Shown here: positions 30,907 to 40,089 of the stretch, piece by piece | Layout of the letters: every line of letters begins with the position of its first letter | Numbering within the stretch: position 1 is the stretch's first letter | Source of the DNA: Propylenella binzhouense | Lineage (GTDB): Bacteria > Pseudomonadota > Alphaproteobacteria > Rhizobiales > Afifellaceae | DNA length: 55,622 nt | NCBI RefSeq assembly: GCF_009866965.1 | Contig: NZ_SPKJ01000017.1 | Coordinates: forward strand, 1 to 55,622 | Direction: 5' to 3' | The notes under the pieces: generated by a model | What the model was told of the DNA's origin: nothing | Seen by the model: the letters and a program-made list of their open reading frames with translations, nothing else | Database searches by the model: none | Position numbers and translations under genes: made by a program

Positions 30907-33044
30907 CAGCCGTCCTCCTCCCGCAAGAGCGCCGTCATGATCCGCGCGCGGGAGAGCGGCAGGTCGCGGATGCGGACGCCGAGGGCGTGCGCGACCGCGT
31001 TGCCGATCGCCCCGGCGGTCGGGCCGACCGCCGCCTCGCCTATCCCGAGCGTCGGCTGATCCTGCGGGCCGACGAAGCGGATCTCGATCTGCGGCACTTC
31101 GGAGAAGCGGAGGATCGGGTAGTCGTCCCAGCTCTCGGTCGCGATCCTGCCGTCGGCGAACCGGATCTCCTCCTTCAGGGTCCAGCTCGCCGCCTGGACG
31201 ATGCCGCCCTCGATCTGGCTCGCCGCGCCGTCCGGATTGACGACGAGGCCGGCGTCGACCGCGGCCCAGACCCGCTCGACGCGCACGTCCTCCCCGACGG
31301 ACAAGGCGGCGATCGCGGCCATGTAGGCGGCGCGGTTCTTGTAGCGTCCGAAGGCGAGACCCATGCCCGTCCCCTCGCCCCCGCCGGGCCGCCGCTGCCA
31401 GTCCGCCATGGCCGCGACCTCCTCGAGCACCGCGCGGGCGCGCGGGTCGGAGCTGAGCGAGAGCCGATAGGCGAGCGGGTCTTCGCCGCAGCGCTCCGCC
31501 AGCTCGTCCAGCAGCGATTCGATCGCGAAGGTGTTGAGATGCGCGCCCAGGCCCCGGATGGTCGAGGTGCGCAGCGGCAGCCCGTCCAGACGGTGATGCA
31601 CCATCGCGCGCCGCGGAATGTCGTAATAGGCGTCCGCATTCCGGCTCGCGCCCCCGCCGATCGCGTCCGGCACGTCCTCCAGGGCGGCCGGTTCCGGAGG
31701 CACGAGCCCGAGCGCCGCGGCGGAGGCGAAGTTCGGGCGGCCGTTCATGCCCGGCCTGCGTCCGTGGATCGGGCTGCGGATCTCGATCGTCCAATCGGCC
31801 GGCCTGCCGTCCGGTCCGAGATCGGCCCGGATCGCCACCGCCGATGCGGGGCCGAGCGGCGCGGCCGCGAATTCATCTTCCCGCATCCATTCGACCCTGA
31901 CCGTCCGGCCGGGATTGCGGAGCGCCAGGAAGGCGGCCTCGAAGGCCGCGTCATCGGCGGAATTGTGGCCGTAGCAGCCGGCGCCGGGCCGGTGCGAGAC
32001 GCTGATCTGCGCCGGCGCGAGGTCGAGCGTCCGGGCGAGCCAGTCCCGCAGGACGAAGACGCCCTGGCTGTGGCTGTGGACCGTCAGATGCGCGCCGTCG
32101 AACCGAGCAAGCGCACAGGAGGGGGCGATCGAGCCGTGGCTGATGAAGCCGCGCGAGAAGCGGGCCTCGACGGCGGTCGCCGTCCCGCCGCCGCGGGCCG
32201 GGCCGCCCGCTTCGGTGCGGCGAACATGGGACGGCCAGTCCCGGAGCCAGCGCCGGTCGTCGCCCTCGACCGGCGAGGGATCGCCGTCGGTCCATCCGGC
32301 CGAGCGGCGCGCGGCCTGCCAGGCGCGCGTCGCGGCGGTCGGATCGTCGGAGAGGAAGGCGGCGAAATCGCCCTCGCGGAAGACCATTATCTCGCCGCCA
32401 GCCGCCTTCCGCACGCCCGCTTCGTCGAAGCGCGCGAGGCGGGCACCGCTCCAGGGCCGGTGCAGCACGCGCGCATGGATGAGGCCGCACGGCGCCATGT
32501 CGTGTACGAACGGCGCGCCCGCGACCCGGGCCGCGAGATCGGGCCGCGGCACGCTGCGGCCCACGATCCGGTAGTCGGCAGGGCGCTTGACGGCGGCGGA
32601 GCCGGTCGCCTCGCGGTCGAGATCGACGGCAGCGGCGAGGGACCAGTAATCCTCGCCCGTCGGCTCGCCGGCACGCAGAAAGCGTCCGTCGGCGATCTCG
32701 AGCTCCGCCGGCGCGCAGCCGAGCCGTTCGGCGAGCCGCGCCAGGAAGAGCGCCCTCACCTCCGCCGCGACGAGACGGATCGCGGCGCCGGAGACGGCGG
32801 TGGAGTTGCTGCCGGAGGTGAAATCCTCCGCCGGCGAGGCATCCGTCAGGCCGGATATCGTCGCCATGCGCCCGAAAGCGACGTCGAGCTCCTCGGCCGC
32901 GATCTGGGCGAGCGCCGTCAGGATTCCCTGGCCGAGCTCGACCTTTCCGGTCGAAAGGCGCACCCGTCCTGCCGTCTCGAACCCGATCCACGTCCCGAGC
33001 CGCGGATTGTCGACGAGGCTCTTGGGCAGGGCGTTCGCGATCAC
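30906..33044 (-). CDS. Molybdopterin-binding large subunit, xanthine dehydrogenase family (IorB/NicB-like)
   Basis: 712-residue molybdenum hydroxylase large subunit, closest in style to isoquinoline 1-oxidoreductase beta and nicotinate dehydrogenase large subunits. Glycine-rich cofactor loops are seen (KVELGQGILTALAQIAAEEL; TIRGLGAHLNTFAIES; DGAASQIEGGIVQAASW), and catalytic Glu670 lies in LGIGEAAVGPTAGAIGN. Such enzymes hydroxylate N-heterocycles with water and pass electrons to a separate 2Fe-2S subunit; no 2Fe-2S or FAD subunit gene lies in this window. No Tat signal is evident. The gene sits between hydrolase paralogs 2 (1-base overlap) and 3 (18 bases). The missing partner may be encoded elsewhere, or the protein may have a different role. 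Confidence 0.85.
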   Translation of the reverse strand: MIANALPKSLVDNPRLGTWIGFETAGRVRLSTGKVELGQGILTALAQIAAEELDVAFGRMATISGLTDASPAEDFTSGSNSTAVSGAAIRLVAAEVRALFLARLAERLGCAPAELEIADGRFLRAGEPTGEDYWSLAAAVDLDREATGSAAVKRPADYRIVGRSVPRPDLAARVAGAPFVHDMAPCGLIHARVLHRPWSGARLARFDEAGVRKAAGGEIMVFREGDFAAFLSDDPTAATRAWQAARRSAGWTDGDPSPVEGDDRRWLRDWPSHVRRTEAGGPARGGGTATAVEARFSRGFISHGSIAPSCALARFDGAHLTVHSHSQGVFVLRDWLARTLDLAPAQISVSHRPGAGCYGHNSADDAAFEAAFLALRNPGRTVRVEWMREDEFAAAPLGPASAVAIRADLGPDGRPADWTIEIRSPIHGRRPGMNGRPNFASAAALGLVPPEPAALEDVPDAIGGGASRNADAYYDIPRRAMVHHRLDGLPLRTSTIRGLGAHLNTFAIESLLDELAERCGEDPLAYRLSLSSDPRARAVLEEVAAMADWQRRPGGGEGTGMGLAFGRYKNRAAYMAAIAALSVGEDVRVERVWAAVDAGLVVNPDGAASQIEGGIVQAASWTLKEEIRFADGRIATESWDDYPILRFSEVPQIEIRFVGPQDQPTLGIGEAAVGPTAGAIGNAVAHALGVRIRDLPLSRARIMTALLREEDG

Positions 33045-33062
33045 CGCCGTCGCCGCCCGGCG

Positions 33063-34238
33063 CTAGAGGTTCTCGAGCAGCCAGTCGCCGATATAGTCGA
33101 TACCGAGCTGGCGGTGGTCGACCTGGCAGTGCTCGGTGCCGCCCTCCTCCGCGGTGAAGATCTTCAGGTGCTTCCGGTTGGAGCCGATCTTCTCGTAGAG
33201 GATGCGCGCGGATTCGAGCGGCACGATCCGGTCGTTCTCGCCGTGGACGATCAGGAACGGGCACTCGATCTGCTGCGCGATCCCTTCCAGCGTGAAGAGC
33301 TTCGCGCGCTCGAGCGCGGCCTTGTTGTCAGGCGATCCCACGACCCAGCGAAACTGGAAGTCCGACGAGAAGCTCGTCCTCGGATCGGCCGCGAGCTTCG
33401 CCTTGATGTCGGCCTGCCAGGCATGCATGTCCCAGTGCATTGCGCCGAACGCGACGCCGGCGGCATAGCGCTTGTCCATGCCGACGATCCGCGGGGCATG
33501 GTAGCCGCCGAAGCTGTAGCCCATCGCCGCGACCCGCTCCGGGTCGACGTCCGGCCGCGACGCGACGTAATCGTAGGCCGCCGCGCCCGCCACCTCGTAG
33601 TCCGGCCGGCTGACGATGTTGCGGAGCCTGAGCGCCTCCGACTGGCCCGGCCCGTCGATCGCGAGCGTGTTGATGCCGCGCCTGGCGAAGTCGAGGCCGG
33701 CGAAGATGACGCTCATCTCCTTGCAATTGTCCATCCCGTCGAAGAGCACGACGGTCGGGGCGGGCGCGCCGCTCTTCGACCCGCGCACGAAATAGGCCGG
33801 CAGCGAGGTCGCCTCGTAGGGCACGTCGAGATGCTCGATCTCGGGATGGAGCCGCTCCAGCGCGCCGCGATAGCAGCGCAGGGCGTTGCGGTACATTGCG
33901 AGCTTTTCCTCGCCGGGCGGCATGAACCGTTCCGCGCTGTAGTAATAGTTGCCCGCGCGCATGTAATTGTGCCCGGCCGTCACCTCCCGCTTCTCGGCCG
34001 CCGCCCTGTCGGCCACCGCCGCGACGCGGTCCGCCATCGCGCACCATTCCTCGCGCCACGCACGGTCCAGATCGGCCTCGTTCCGGCGGGCCTTCAGGCG
34101 CCGGCCGACCCTGTCGACCTCCTCCATCGCCACCGCGCCGTAGGGCGCCATGCCCTTGACGATCTGCATGGCGTTGCTCCAGCGCAGATTGCCGGGAAAA
34201 TGCTCCGCCCAGGTGCCGCATTCGTCCTGCGTGTCCAT
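33063..34238 (-). CDS. DHPON-hydrolase/FrsA-like alpha/beta hydrolase, paralog 3
   Basis: 391 residues. FPGNLRWSNAMQIVKGMAPYG near the N-terminus; DGMDNCKEMS (167-176), DGPGQSE (195-201, Ser for Gly in the paralogs), Ser242 (GYSFGG), Asp336 (HGENDRIVP), His370 (GGTEHCQ). It lies 58 bases after the FAH-family gene and 18 bases before the molybdenum enzyme gene in the same direction. The changed DGPGQSE loop and different N-terminal charges suggest a specificity distinct from paralogs 1, 2 and 4. Confidence 0.85.
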   Translation of the reverse strand: MDTQDECGTWAEHFPGNLRWSNAMQIVKGMAPYGAVAMEEVDRVGRRLKARRNEADLDRAWREEWCAMADRVAAVADRAAAEKREVTAGHNYMRAGNYYYSAERFMPPGEEKLAMYRNALRCYRGALERLHPEIEHLDVPYEATSLPAYFVRGSKSGAPAPTVVLFDGMDNCKEMSVIFAGLDFARRGINTLAIDGPGQSEALRLRNIVSRPDYEVAGAAAYDYVASRPDVDPERVAAMGYSFGGYHAPRIVGMDKRYAAGVAFGAMHWDMHAWQADIKAKLAADPRTSFSSDFQFRWVVGSPDNKAALERAKLFTLEGIAQQIECPFLIVHGENDRIVPLESARILYEKIGSNRKHLKIFTAEEGGTEHCQVDHRQLGIDYIGDWLLENL

Positions 34239-34296
34239 CTCCCGCCCCTCGCTGTCCGTGTCGCACCCGTCCGGAGCCCGGGCGGGCCCCCGGGTG

Positions 34297-35157
34297 TCAC
34301 GCCTCCGCCGCCACCGGGTTGGTGAGCGCCCCCACCCCCTCCACCTCGACCGTCACCTCGTCGCCGGGCTTGAGCCAGACCGGCGGCCGGCGACCCATGC
34401 CGACGCCCGCCGGCGTTCCCGTGGCGATCAGGTCCCCCGGCTCGAGCGTCATGATCTCCGATAGGGTGGAAACGATCGCGGCGACGTCGAAGATCATGCC
34501 GGACGTGTCGGCCTCCTGCATGACGGCGCCATTCAGGAGGGTGCGGATCCGCAGGCCCGCCGCCCCCGGCGGCACCGCGTCGGCGGTCGTGATCCAGGGG
34601 CCGACGGGGCCGGTGCGGTCGAAGTTCTTCGCGCCGGTCCACTGCGTGGACTTGCGCTGGTAGTCGCGCACGGAGCCCTCGTTCATCAGCGTGTAGCCGA
34701 AGACGTATTCGAGCGCGTCGGCGGGCGAGACGTGCCGGCAGGCCCGCCCGATGACCACGGTGAGTTCCGCCTCGTAGTCGAGCTGCTCGGAGCATTTCGG
34801 CACGATCATCGGCTCGCCCGGCCCGACGAGGGAGGTCGTGCAGCGCATGAAGACGGGGGGATAGGTCGGCACCGCCTGCCCGGTCTCCTCGGCGTGGTCG
34901 TGATAGTTGAGGCCGATGCAGACGATCTTGCCGGGATCGGCGATCGGCATGCGCAGGGTGAGGCCCGCGAGGGGCCGGCCCGCATCGGCCGGCGCGCGCC
35001 CGAGCGCATCCTCCAGGCCGGCGGGAACGCCCGTCGCGATCAGCGCCTTCATCGAGGCCGGTACATCCGGGACGAGATCCGAGACCGGCACGACCGCCTC
35101 GCCGCGCACCACGCCGACGCGCGCGGCGCCCCCCTCCTCGAACGTCACGAAGCGCAT
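34297..35157 (-). CDS. Fumarylacetoacetate hydrolase-family protein
   Basis: 286 residues, typical FAH-family length. Metal ligands Glu129 and Glu131 are in DYEAELTVVIG; the usual third ligand Asp appears as Glu160 in LMNEGSVRDYQ. The fold hydrolyses C-C bonds in acylpyruvates, decarboxylates oxaloacetate-type acids or isomerises 2-hydroxymuconate-type acids. It is the first gene of the minus-strand set ending at 28520 and diverges from the LysR gene across 134 bases, so LysR control is likely. No good ribosome site is visible before the ATG. Confidence 0.88.
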   Translation of the reverse strand: MRFVTFEEGGAARVGVVRGEAVVPVSDLVPDVPASMKALIATGVPAGLEDALGRAPADAGRPLAGLTLRMPIADPGKIVCIGLNYHDHAEETGQAVPTYPPVFMRCTTSLVGPGEPMIVPKCSEQLDYEAELTVVIGRACRHVSPADALEYVFGYTLMNEGSVRDYQRKSTQWTGAKNFDRTGPVGPWITTADAVPPGAAGLRIRTLLNGAVMQEADTSGMIFDVAAIVSTLSEIMTLEPGDLIATGTPAGVGMGRRPPVWLKPGDEVTVEVEGVGALTNPVAAEA

Positions 35158-35223
35158 TCTGCTTGTCGCCTTTTATAATCGCAGGCGTCGTTCCGGCGCC
35201 CGTTCCGCCCGCATTCCGAAGCT

Positions 35224-35241
35224 TTGCGCAGGGTGGCGCAA
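35224..35241. promoter_or_regulatory. Candidate LysR operator palindrome
   Basis: Perfect arms TTGCGC / GCGCAA with a 6-base spacer, lying between the divergent FAH-family gene (starts 35157) and the LysR gene (starts 35292). The spacing is not the textbook T-N11-A, but the position fits LysR autoregulation and target control. Confidence 0.4.
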
Positions 35242-35291
35242 GCCGGTAGGCTCTGGCACCTTGAATCTCTTTAAAACCCTGGCTGATAATC

Positions 35292-36215
35292 ATGCGCCCG
35301 CCCCTTCGAGCCATCGGCACCTTCGTCCGCTGCGCCGAAATCGGCAGCTTCAGCAAGGCCGCGCTCGAGCTCGGCATGACGCCGCAGGCGGTGAGCGGGC
35401 AGATCAAGCAGCTCGAGGACTGGGTCCAGGTCCGGCTCTTCCACCGCACGACCCGCAAGATCAGCCTCACGGAAGAGGGGGCGAGCTTCTTCGAGCATTG
35501 CAAGAGCGGCATGGAGACGATCGACGACGGCGTCCGTGCGCTCCGCGAGGCGACGAGCGAGGCGGTCGGCACGGTGCGGCTCGCCATGCCCTACGTGATC
35601 AGCAGGGGCTACATCACGCCGCTCCTGGGAAGGTTCTTCGACCTCTATCCGCGCGTCTCGATCGAGCTGATCGTCCAGAACCAGAATCCCGACGTGGTCG
35701 AACAGAGCGTCGATCTCGGGATCGGCAGCGGGCCCATGCCGAAGGGCTCGATCATCGCCCGCCGGCTGGCCTCGGTGGAGCTCGTGCTCTGCGCCGCGCC
35801 CGCCTATCTCGAGCGCTTCGGAACGCCCGCCTCGATCGCGGATCTGAAGCGGCACCGCTGCGTGGCGCTCCGCCATCCGCGCACCGGCAAGATCATGCCC
35901 TGGACGTTCAAGGGCGAGAGCGGAACCGTGACCCTCGACCTCGAGGGATGCCTGACCACGAACGACACCGACACGCAGCGCCAGGCGGTGCTCTCGGGCG
36001 TCGGGATCGGCCAGCTCGCGAGCTTCTACGTCGCCCCGAACGTCCGGGCCGGCCTGCTGTCGCCGCTCCTGATCGGCTACACCGCGCCGCCCTACCACTT
36101 CTACCTTTACATGCTGAAGCGCACGAAAATCCCGCTGAAGACGCGCGTCCTCGCGGACTATCTCTATCGCGAGCTGCGCAGCCTGCCCGATTTCCAGTCC
36201 GGCACCGTCCGCTGA
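35292..36215 (+). CDS. LysR-family transcriptional regulator
   Basis: 307 residues: N-terminal winged helix (about 1-60, GSFSKAALELGMTPQAVSGQIKQLE) and a periplasmic-binding-like effector domain (about 90-295). It resembles the large group with a hydrophobic C-terminal effector half. It is divergent from the FAH-family gene and converges with the amidase gene, which ends 6 bases away, so it sits at the junction of the two catabolic operons of region F and may control one or both. The ligand is not predictable. Confidence 0.9.
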   Translation: MRPPLRAIGTFVRCAEIGSFSKAALELGMTPQAVSGQIKQLEDWVQVRLFHRTTRKISLTEEGASFFEHCKSGMETIDDGVRALREATSEAVGTVRLAMPYVISRGYITPLLGRFFDLYPRVSIELIVQNQNPDVVEQSVDLGIGSGPMPKGSIIARRLASVELVLCAAPAYLERFGTPASIADLKRHRCVALRHPRTGKIMPWTFKGESGTVTLDLEGCLTTNDTDTQRQAVLSGVGIGQLASFYVAPNVRAGLLSPLLIGYTAPPYHFYLYMLKRTKIPLKTRVLADYLYRELRSLPDFQSGTVR

Positions 36216-36221
36216 GGGCCG

Positions 36222-37520
36222 TCAGGCGAGCTGACGCCATGCCCAGTCGGCGCAGGCGAAGAGCGCCCGGTCGCCATGACGCGCCCCGACGAAGTGGAGA
36301 CCGACCGGCCTGCCGTTCGGACCTTCCAGGAGCGGCAGCGTGAGCGCCGGCACGTGCAGCGCCGTCCACATCTTGTAGAGGTCCGCTCCGGCAAAGGCAT
36401 CCCAGCCGAGCGGGGCCTCGCCCGTCGCCGCGGCGCCGACGAGCACGTCGACCTCCTCCCAGACGGTCGCCATCCGCGCACGGCAGGTCTCGGCAAGCTC
36501 TATGCACGCAATATAGCGTGCCAGCGGGCAGTCGAGCCCGTCGGCAATCCGGCCGCCGCGCAGCGTGTCGCTGATCCCGTCCCAGCGCGTCTCGATCTCC
36601 CAGGCGAGATTGCGGACGAACTCGAAGCTCGAGATCCAGCGATGCGCATCGGTGAGCGCCTCGAAGCCCGCCGGCATCTCGATTTCCGTCACGGACGCGC
36701 CGGCGCGGGCGAGCCGGTCCACGGCCTCCTCGACCCGGCGCTGCACCGTGGGGTCGACCTGCGGCCAGACATGGGTCCGGCAGAGTCCGATCCGCGGCGG
36801 CCGCTCGCGCCGTCCGACCGGCTCCGGCGGCACGCCGAGAAGGACGTCGCGGTAGAGCGCGACATCGGCAAGCGAGCGGGCGCAGATCCCGAGCGTGTCG
36901 AGGGAGCCGGACGCCTCCATGACGCCGTGCAGGCGATGCTCCCCGTAGGTCGGGCGGTACCCGAAAATGCCGCAGAAGGAGGACGGACGAACCGTGGAGC
37001 CGGTCGTCTGCGTGCCGATCGCGAGCGGGACCATGAAATCGGCGACGGCGGCCGCAGAGCCGCTCGATGACCCGCCCGGGGTGCGGTCGAGATCCGTCGG
37101 ATTGCGCGTCGGTCCGACATGGAGATTGGCGAATTCGGTGGTGACGGTCTTGCCGAGCAGGACGGCGCCGGCCTTCCGGCTGAGGGCGACGCAGGCGGCG
37201 TCGCGCCCGGCGCGGCGGCCCCGGTGGATCGGAGTGCCCCATTCGGTCGGGAGATCGGCGGTGTCTATGATGTCCTTGACACCGAAGGGCACTCCGCCGA
37301 GCGGACCGGTGCGGCCGCTCCGGTCGAAGGCGCGCGCCGCGGCGAGCGCGGCCTCCGCGTCGAGATGCGCCCAGGCGCGGACGTCCGGCTCGCGCTCCGC
37401 AATGCGGTCGAGGCAGGCGCGCATGACCGCCTCGCTCGTGAACGCGCCGGCGGCGATGCCGCGGGCGAGCGCGGTAGCGTCGAGCGTCTCCAGCCGAACC
37501 GTCTCGCCCGCGATGTTCAT
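36222..37520 (-). CDS. Amidase-signature family hydrolase
   Basis: 432 residues. The Ser-cisSer-Lys triad is intact: Lys82 in GVPFGVKDIIDT, cis-Ser in the Ser cluster TPGGSSSGSAAAVA (about 151-153) and nucleophile Ser175 in GTQTTGSTVRPSSFCG. It cleaves an amide, ester or urea-type bond; slightly short of the usual 450-500 residues but complete. Last gene of the TctABC/reductase operon on the minus strand. An amidase beside a molybdenum hydroxylase and C-C hydrolases fits breakdown of an N-containing ring or an aromatic amide. Confidence 0.9.
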   Translation of the reverse strand: MNIAGETVRLETLDATALARGIAAGAFTSEAVMRACLDRIAEREPDVRAWAHLDAEAALAAARAFDRSGRTGPLGGVPFGVKDIIDTADLPTEWGTPIHRGRRAGRDAACVALSRKAGAVLLGKTVTTEFANLHVGPTRNPTDLDRTPGGSSSGSAAAVADFMVPLAIGTQTTGSTVRPSSFCGIFGYRPTYGEHRLHGVMEASGSLDTLGICARSLADVALYRDVLLGVPPEPVGRRERPPRIGLCRTHVWPQVDPTVQRRVEEAVDRLARAGASVTEIEMPAGFEALTDAHRWISSFEFVRNLAWEIETRWDGISDTLRGGRIADGLDCPLARYIACIELAETCRARMATVWEEVDVLVGAAATGEAPLGWDAFAGADLYKMWTALHVPALTLPLLEGPNGRPVGLHFVGARHGDRALFACADWAWRQLA

Positions 37521-37577
37521 AGCATACCTCCGTCAGATGGTTGACCGCCGCCGCGCCCGGCTTGCTTCGACCCGGGT

Positions 37578-38564
37578 TCAGAGCCCGAGCATTGCGAGGA
37601 GCGCGGGCGGATAGCGCAGGCCGGCGGCGCTGCCGGGCATGAAGGCCGCCTCGAGCAGGGCGCACTCCCCCGGCGTGAGCTCGATTTCCAGCGCCCGCAG
37701 GTTCGCCTCCAGATGCGCGACCCTGTGCGTGCCCGGGATCGGCACGATTCCGGGCGAGCGCTGGAGGACCCAGGCGAGTGCGATGCTCGCCGGCGCGGCG
37801 CCGTGAGCCTCGGCGAGCGCCTCAAGCGGTGCGAGCAGCCGCCGGTTCCGGGCGAAGTTCCCGGCTTCGAAGCGCGGATGGAGGCGCCGCATGTCGCCCG
37901 GCGCGAGCTCGGCGGGATCCTTCAGCGCCCCGGCCAGGAAGCCCCGGCCGAGCGGGCTGTAGGCGACGAGCGCGATTCCGAGCTCGGCGAGGAGGGGCAG
38001 GATCTCCGCCTCGGCATCGCGGGACCAGAGCGAGTACTCGGTCTGCACCGCGCTCAGGGGATGGACCGCATGGGCGCGGCGGATCGTGTCCGGACCGGCC
38101 TCGCAGAGGCCGAGGAACCGCACCTTGCCGGCTTCCACGAGGCGCGCCATCGCACCGACCGTCTCCTCGATCGGCACGGCGGGATCGACGCGGTGCTGGT
38201 AGTAGAGGTCGATCGTCTCGATCCCGAGGCGCCGGAGGCTGGCGTCGCAGGCCTGCGGGACATAGTCCGGGCGCCCGTTCACGCCACCCGGACCGCCGCC
38301 CGCATTCCGCAGATTGCCGAACTTGGTGGCGATGACGAGCCCGGCACGGCGGCCGGCGAGCGCCCCGCCGAGAAACGCCTCGTTGCGGCCGCTGCCATAG
38401 GCGTCCGACGTGTCGAAGAGGGTGACGCCGCGCGCGATGGCGCGGTCGAGCGTCGCCAGCGCATCCGCCTCGGCGGGAGCGCCGTAGCCCGAGGTGAGGC
38501 CCAGGCAGCCGAGGCCGATCGCCGAGACTTCGGGCCCTGCCGTTCCGAGGCGGCGGGTCAGCAT
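37578..38564 (-). CDS. Aldo/keto reductase
   Basis: 328-residue (beta/alpha)8 NADPH oxidoreductase with the complete tetrad Asp51, Tyr56, Lys81 and His124 (LFDTSDAYG, ATKFG, YYQHRVD). It belongs to the YajO/tas-like AKR group (RAHAVHPLSAVQTEYSLWSR, YSPLGRGFL). The ATG at 38564 has GGAAGG upstream; the frame is open to 38648 inside tctA but lacks similarity there. It is 22 bases after the TctA stop and probably reduces a carbonyl intermediate or acts in reverse. Confidence 0.9.
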   Translation of the reverse strand: MLTRRLGTAGPEVSAIGLGCLGLTSGYGAPAEADALATLDRAIARGVTLFDTSDAYGSGRNEAFLGGALAGRRAGLVIATKFGNLRNAGGGPGGVNGRPDYVPQACDASLRRLGIETIDLYYQHRVDPAVPIEETVGAMARLVEAGKVRFLGLCEAGPDTIRRAHAVHPLSAVQTEYSLWSRDAEAEILPLLAELGIALVAYSPLGRGFLAGALKDPAELAPGDMRRLHPRFEAGNFARNRRLLAPLEALAEAHGAAPASIALAWVLQRSPGIVPIPGTHRVAHLEANLRALEIELTPGECALLEAAFMPGSAAGLRYPPALLAMLGL

Positions 38565-38586
38565 GGCGCGCCCTTCCCGTCCCGCC

Positions 38587-40089
38587 TCATCCCGCCGCGG
38601 CGGCGGAGACGCCCCGGCGGACCGCCCGGTAGCGCGACCAGGCGACATAGGCGATCAGAAGGACCAGGAGGAGCAGGATGCCCGCGCTGATCGGCCGCTG
38701 GACGAAGCCCATGTAGTCCCCGCGGAAGAGCAGGAGCCCCCTGCGCAGGTTCTCTTCCAGGAGCGGCCCCAGAATGTATCCGATCAGGAGCGGCGCGGGC
38801 TCGAATTCGAGCAGCCGCAGCCCGTAGCCCACCAGGCCGACGATGAGCACCATCCAGACGTCGAAGAGGTTGTTGTTGACGCTGTAGACGCCGACGCAGA
38901 TGAAGATCAGGATCGCCGGGTATAGGAGCCGGTACGGGATCTTGAGGATGCTCACCCAGATCCCGATCAGGGGGATGTTGAGGATCAGAAGCAGCAGGTT
39001 CCCGATCCAGAAGCTCGCGATCACGCCCCAGAACAGGTCCTGGTTCTGCGTGACGAGGCGCGGACCGGGCTGGATGCCGTGTACCATCATGGCGCCGAGC
39101 AGGATCGCGGTCGTGGCCGTACCGGGGATCCCGAGCGCCAGCGTCGGGATGAACGCGGTCTGCACGGCCGCGTTGTTGGCGGCCTCCGGCGAGGCCACGC
39201 CCTCGATCGCGCCCTTGCCGAACCGGGACGGGTCGCGCGCGATGCGCTTTTCCACCAGGTAGCTCATGAACGACGCGAGCGAGGGTCCGGTGCCGGGCAG
39301 CGGGCCGAAGAAGGCGCCGATCGCGCTGCCGCGCAGAATGGCCGGATAGGCCTGGCGCCACTCCGCGCGCGAAGGGATCATCGAGCGAAGCGAGATGCGC
39401 CGCTGGACGATCTCCCCGCCCGGCCGGTCGATCGAGGCGATCACCTCCGACACGCCGAAGAGACCCATCGCGAGGACGACCATGTTGATGCCGTCCTGAA
39501 GCTCGTAGAAGCCGAGGTCGTAGCGCACGACCCCGGTATTCAGATCGGTGCCGATGCACCCGACGAGCAGGCCGAAGACGATCATCATCAGGCCCTTGAC
39601 GACGGAGCCCCCGGTGGCGGTCCCGGCGGCGACCAGCCCGAGCAGGATGATCGCGAAATATTCCGCCGGGCCGAAGGCGAGCGACATGGTCATGATCGCC
39701 GGCGTCAGCACCATCATCAGGATGATGCCGAGCGAGCCGCCGATGAAGGAGCCGACGCTGGTCGTGAAGAGCGCGACGCCGGCCTTGCCCTGCTTGGCCA
39801 TTGGATAGCCGTCGAGGCAGGTGATCGCGCTCGCCGGGGTGCCCGGGAGGCGGAGCAGGATGGAAGCGGTCGAGCCGCCATATTCGGCGCCGTAATAGAC
39901 GCCCGCGAGCAGGATCAGCGCCGTCGTGGGATGGAGATAGAAGGTGACCGGGAGCAGCATGGAGACCGCGGCGAGCGCGCCGATCCCCGGCAGCACGCCG
40001 ATCGCCGTGCCGAGCAGCACGCCGAGGAAGCAGTAGGCGAGGTTCGTGCCCGTGAGCGCGACCTCGAAGCCGAGGATCAGCGCGTCCAC
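38587..40089 (-). CDS. tctA: TctA large permease of a tripartite tricarboxylate transporter
   Basis: 500 residues, about 12 hydrophobic helices, with TctA motifs GTAIGVLPGIGALAAVSMLLP near the N-terminus and a second copy FFGPLPGTGPSLASFMSYL after the midpoint. GTG start at 40089, lying inside the tctB end (13-base overlap), which suggests translational coupling. The normal separate TctA contrasts with the fused protein at 16579-18522. With TctB and TctC it should import a carboxylate for the adjacent hydrolases. Confidence 0.92.
   Translation of the reverse strand: MDALILGFEVALTGTNLAYCFLGVLLGTAIGVLPGIGALAAVSMLLPVTFYLHPTTALILLAGVYYGAEYGGSTASILLRLPGTPASAITCLDGYPMAKQGKAGVALFTTSVGSFIGGSLGIILMMVLTPAIMTMSLAFGPAEYFAIILLGLVAAGTATGGSVVKGLMMIVFGLLVGCIGTDLNTGVVRYDLGFYELQDGINMVVLAMGLFGVSEVIASIDRPGGEIVQRRISLRSMIPSRAEWRQAYPAILRGSAIGAFFGPLPGTGPSLASFMSYLVEKRIARDPSRFGKGAIEGVASPEAANNAAVQTAFIPTLALGIPGTATTAILLGAMMVHGIQPGPRLVTQNQDLFWGVIASFWIGNLLLLILNIPLIGIWVSILKIPYRLLYPAILIFICVGVYSVNNNLFDVWMVLIVGLVGYGLRLLEFEPAPLLIGYILGPLLEENLRRGLLLFRGDYMGFVQRPISAGILLLLVLLIAYVAWSRYRAVRRGVSAAAAG

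Noticed and set aside
30987-34325. Plus-strand open frame of 1112 codons opposite the Mo-hydroxylase and hydrolase genes
   Set aside because: Composition is Arg/Asp/Val repeats with no motif, and it runs antisense across several well-supported genes.
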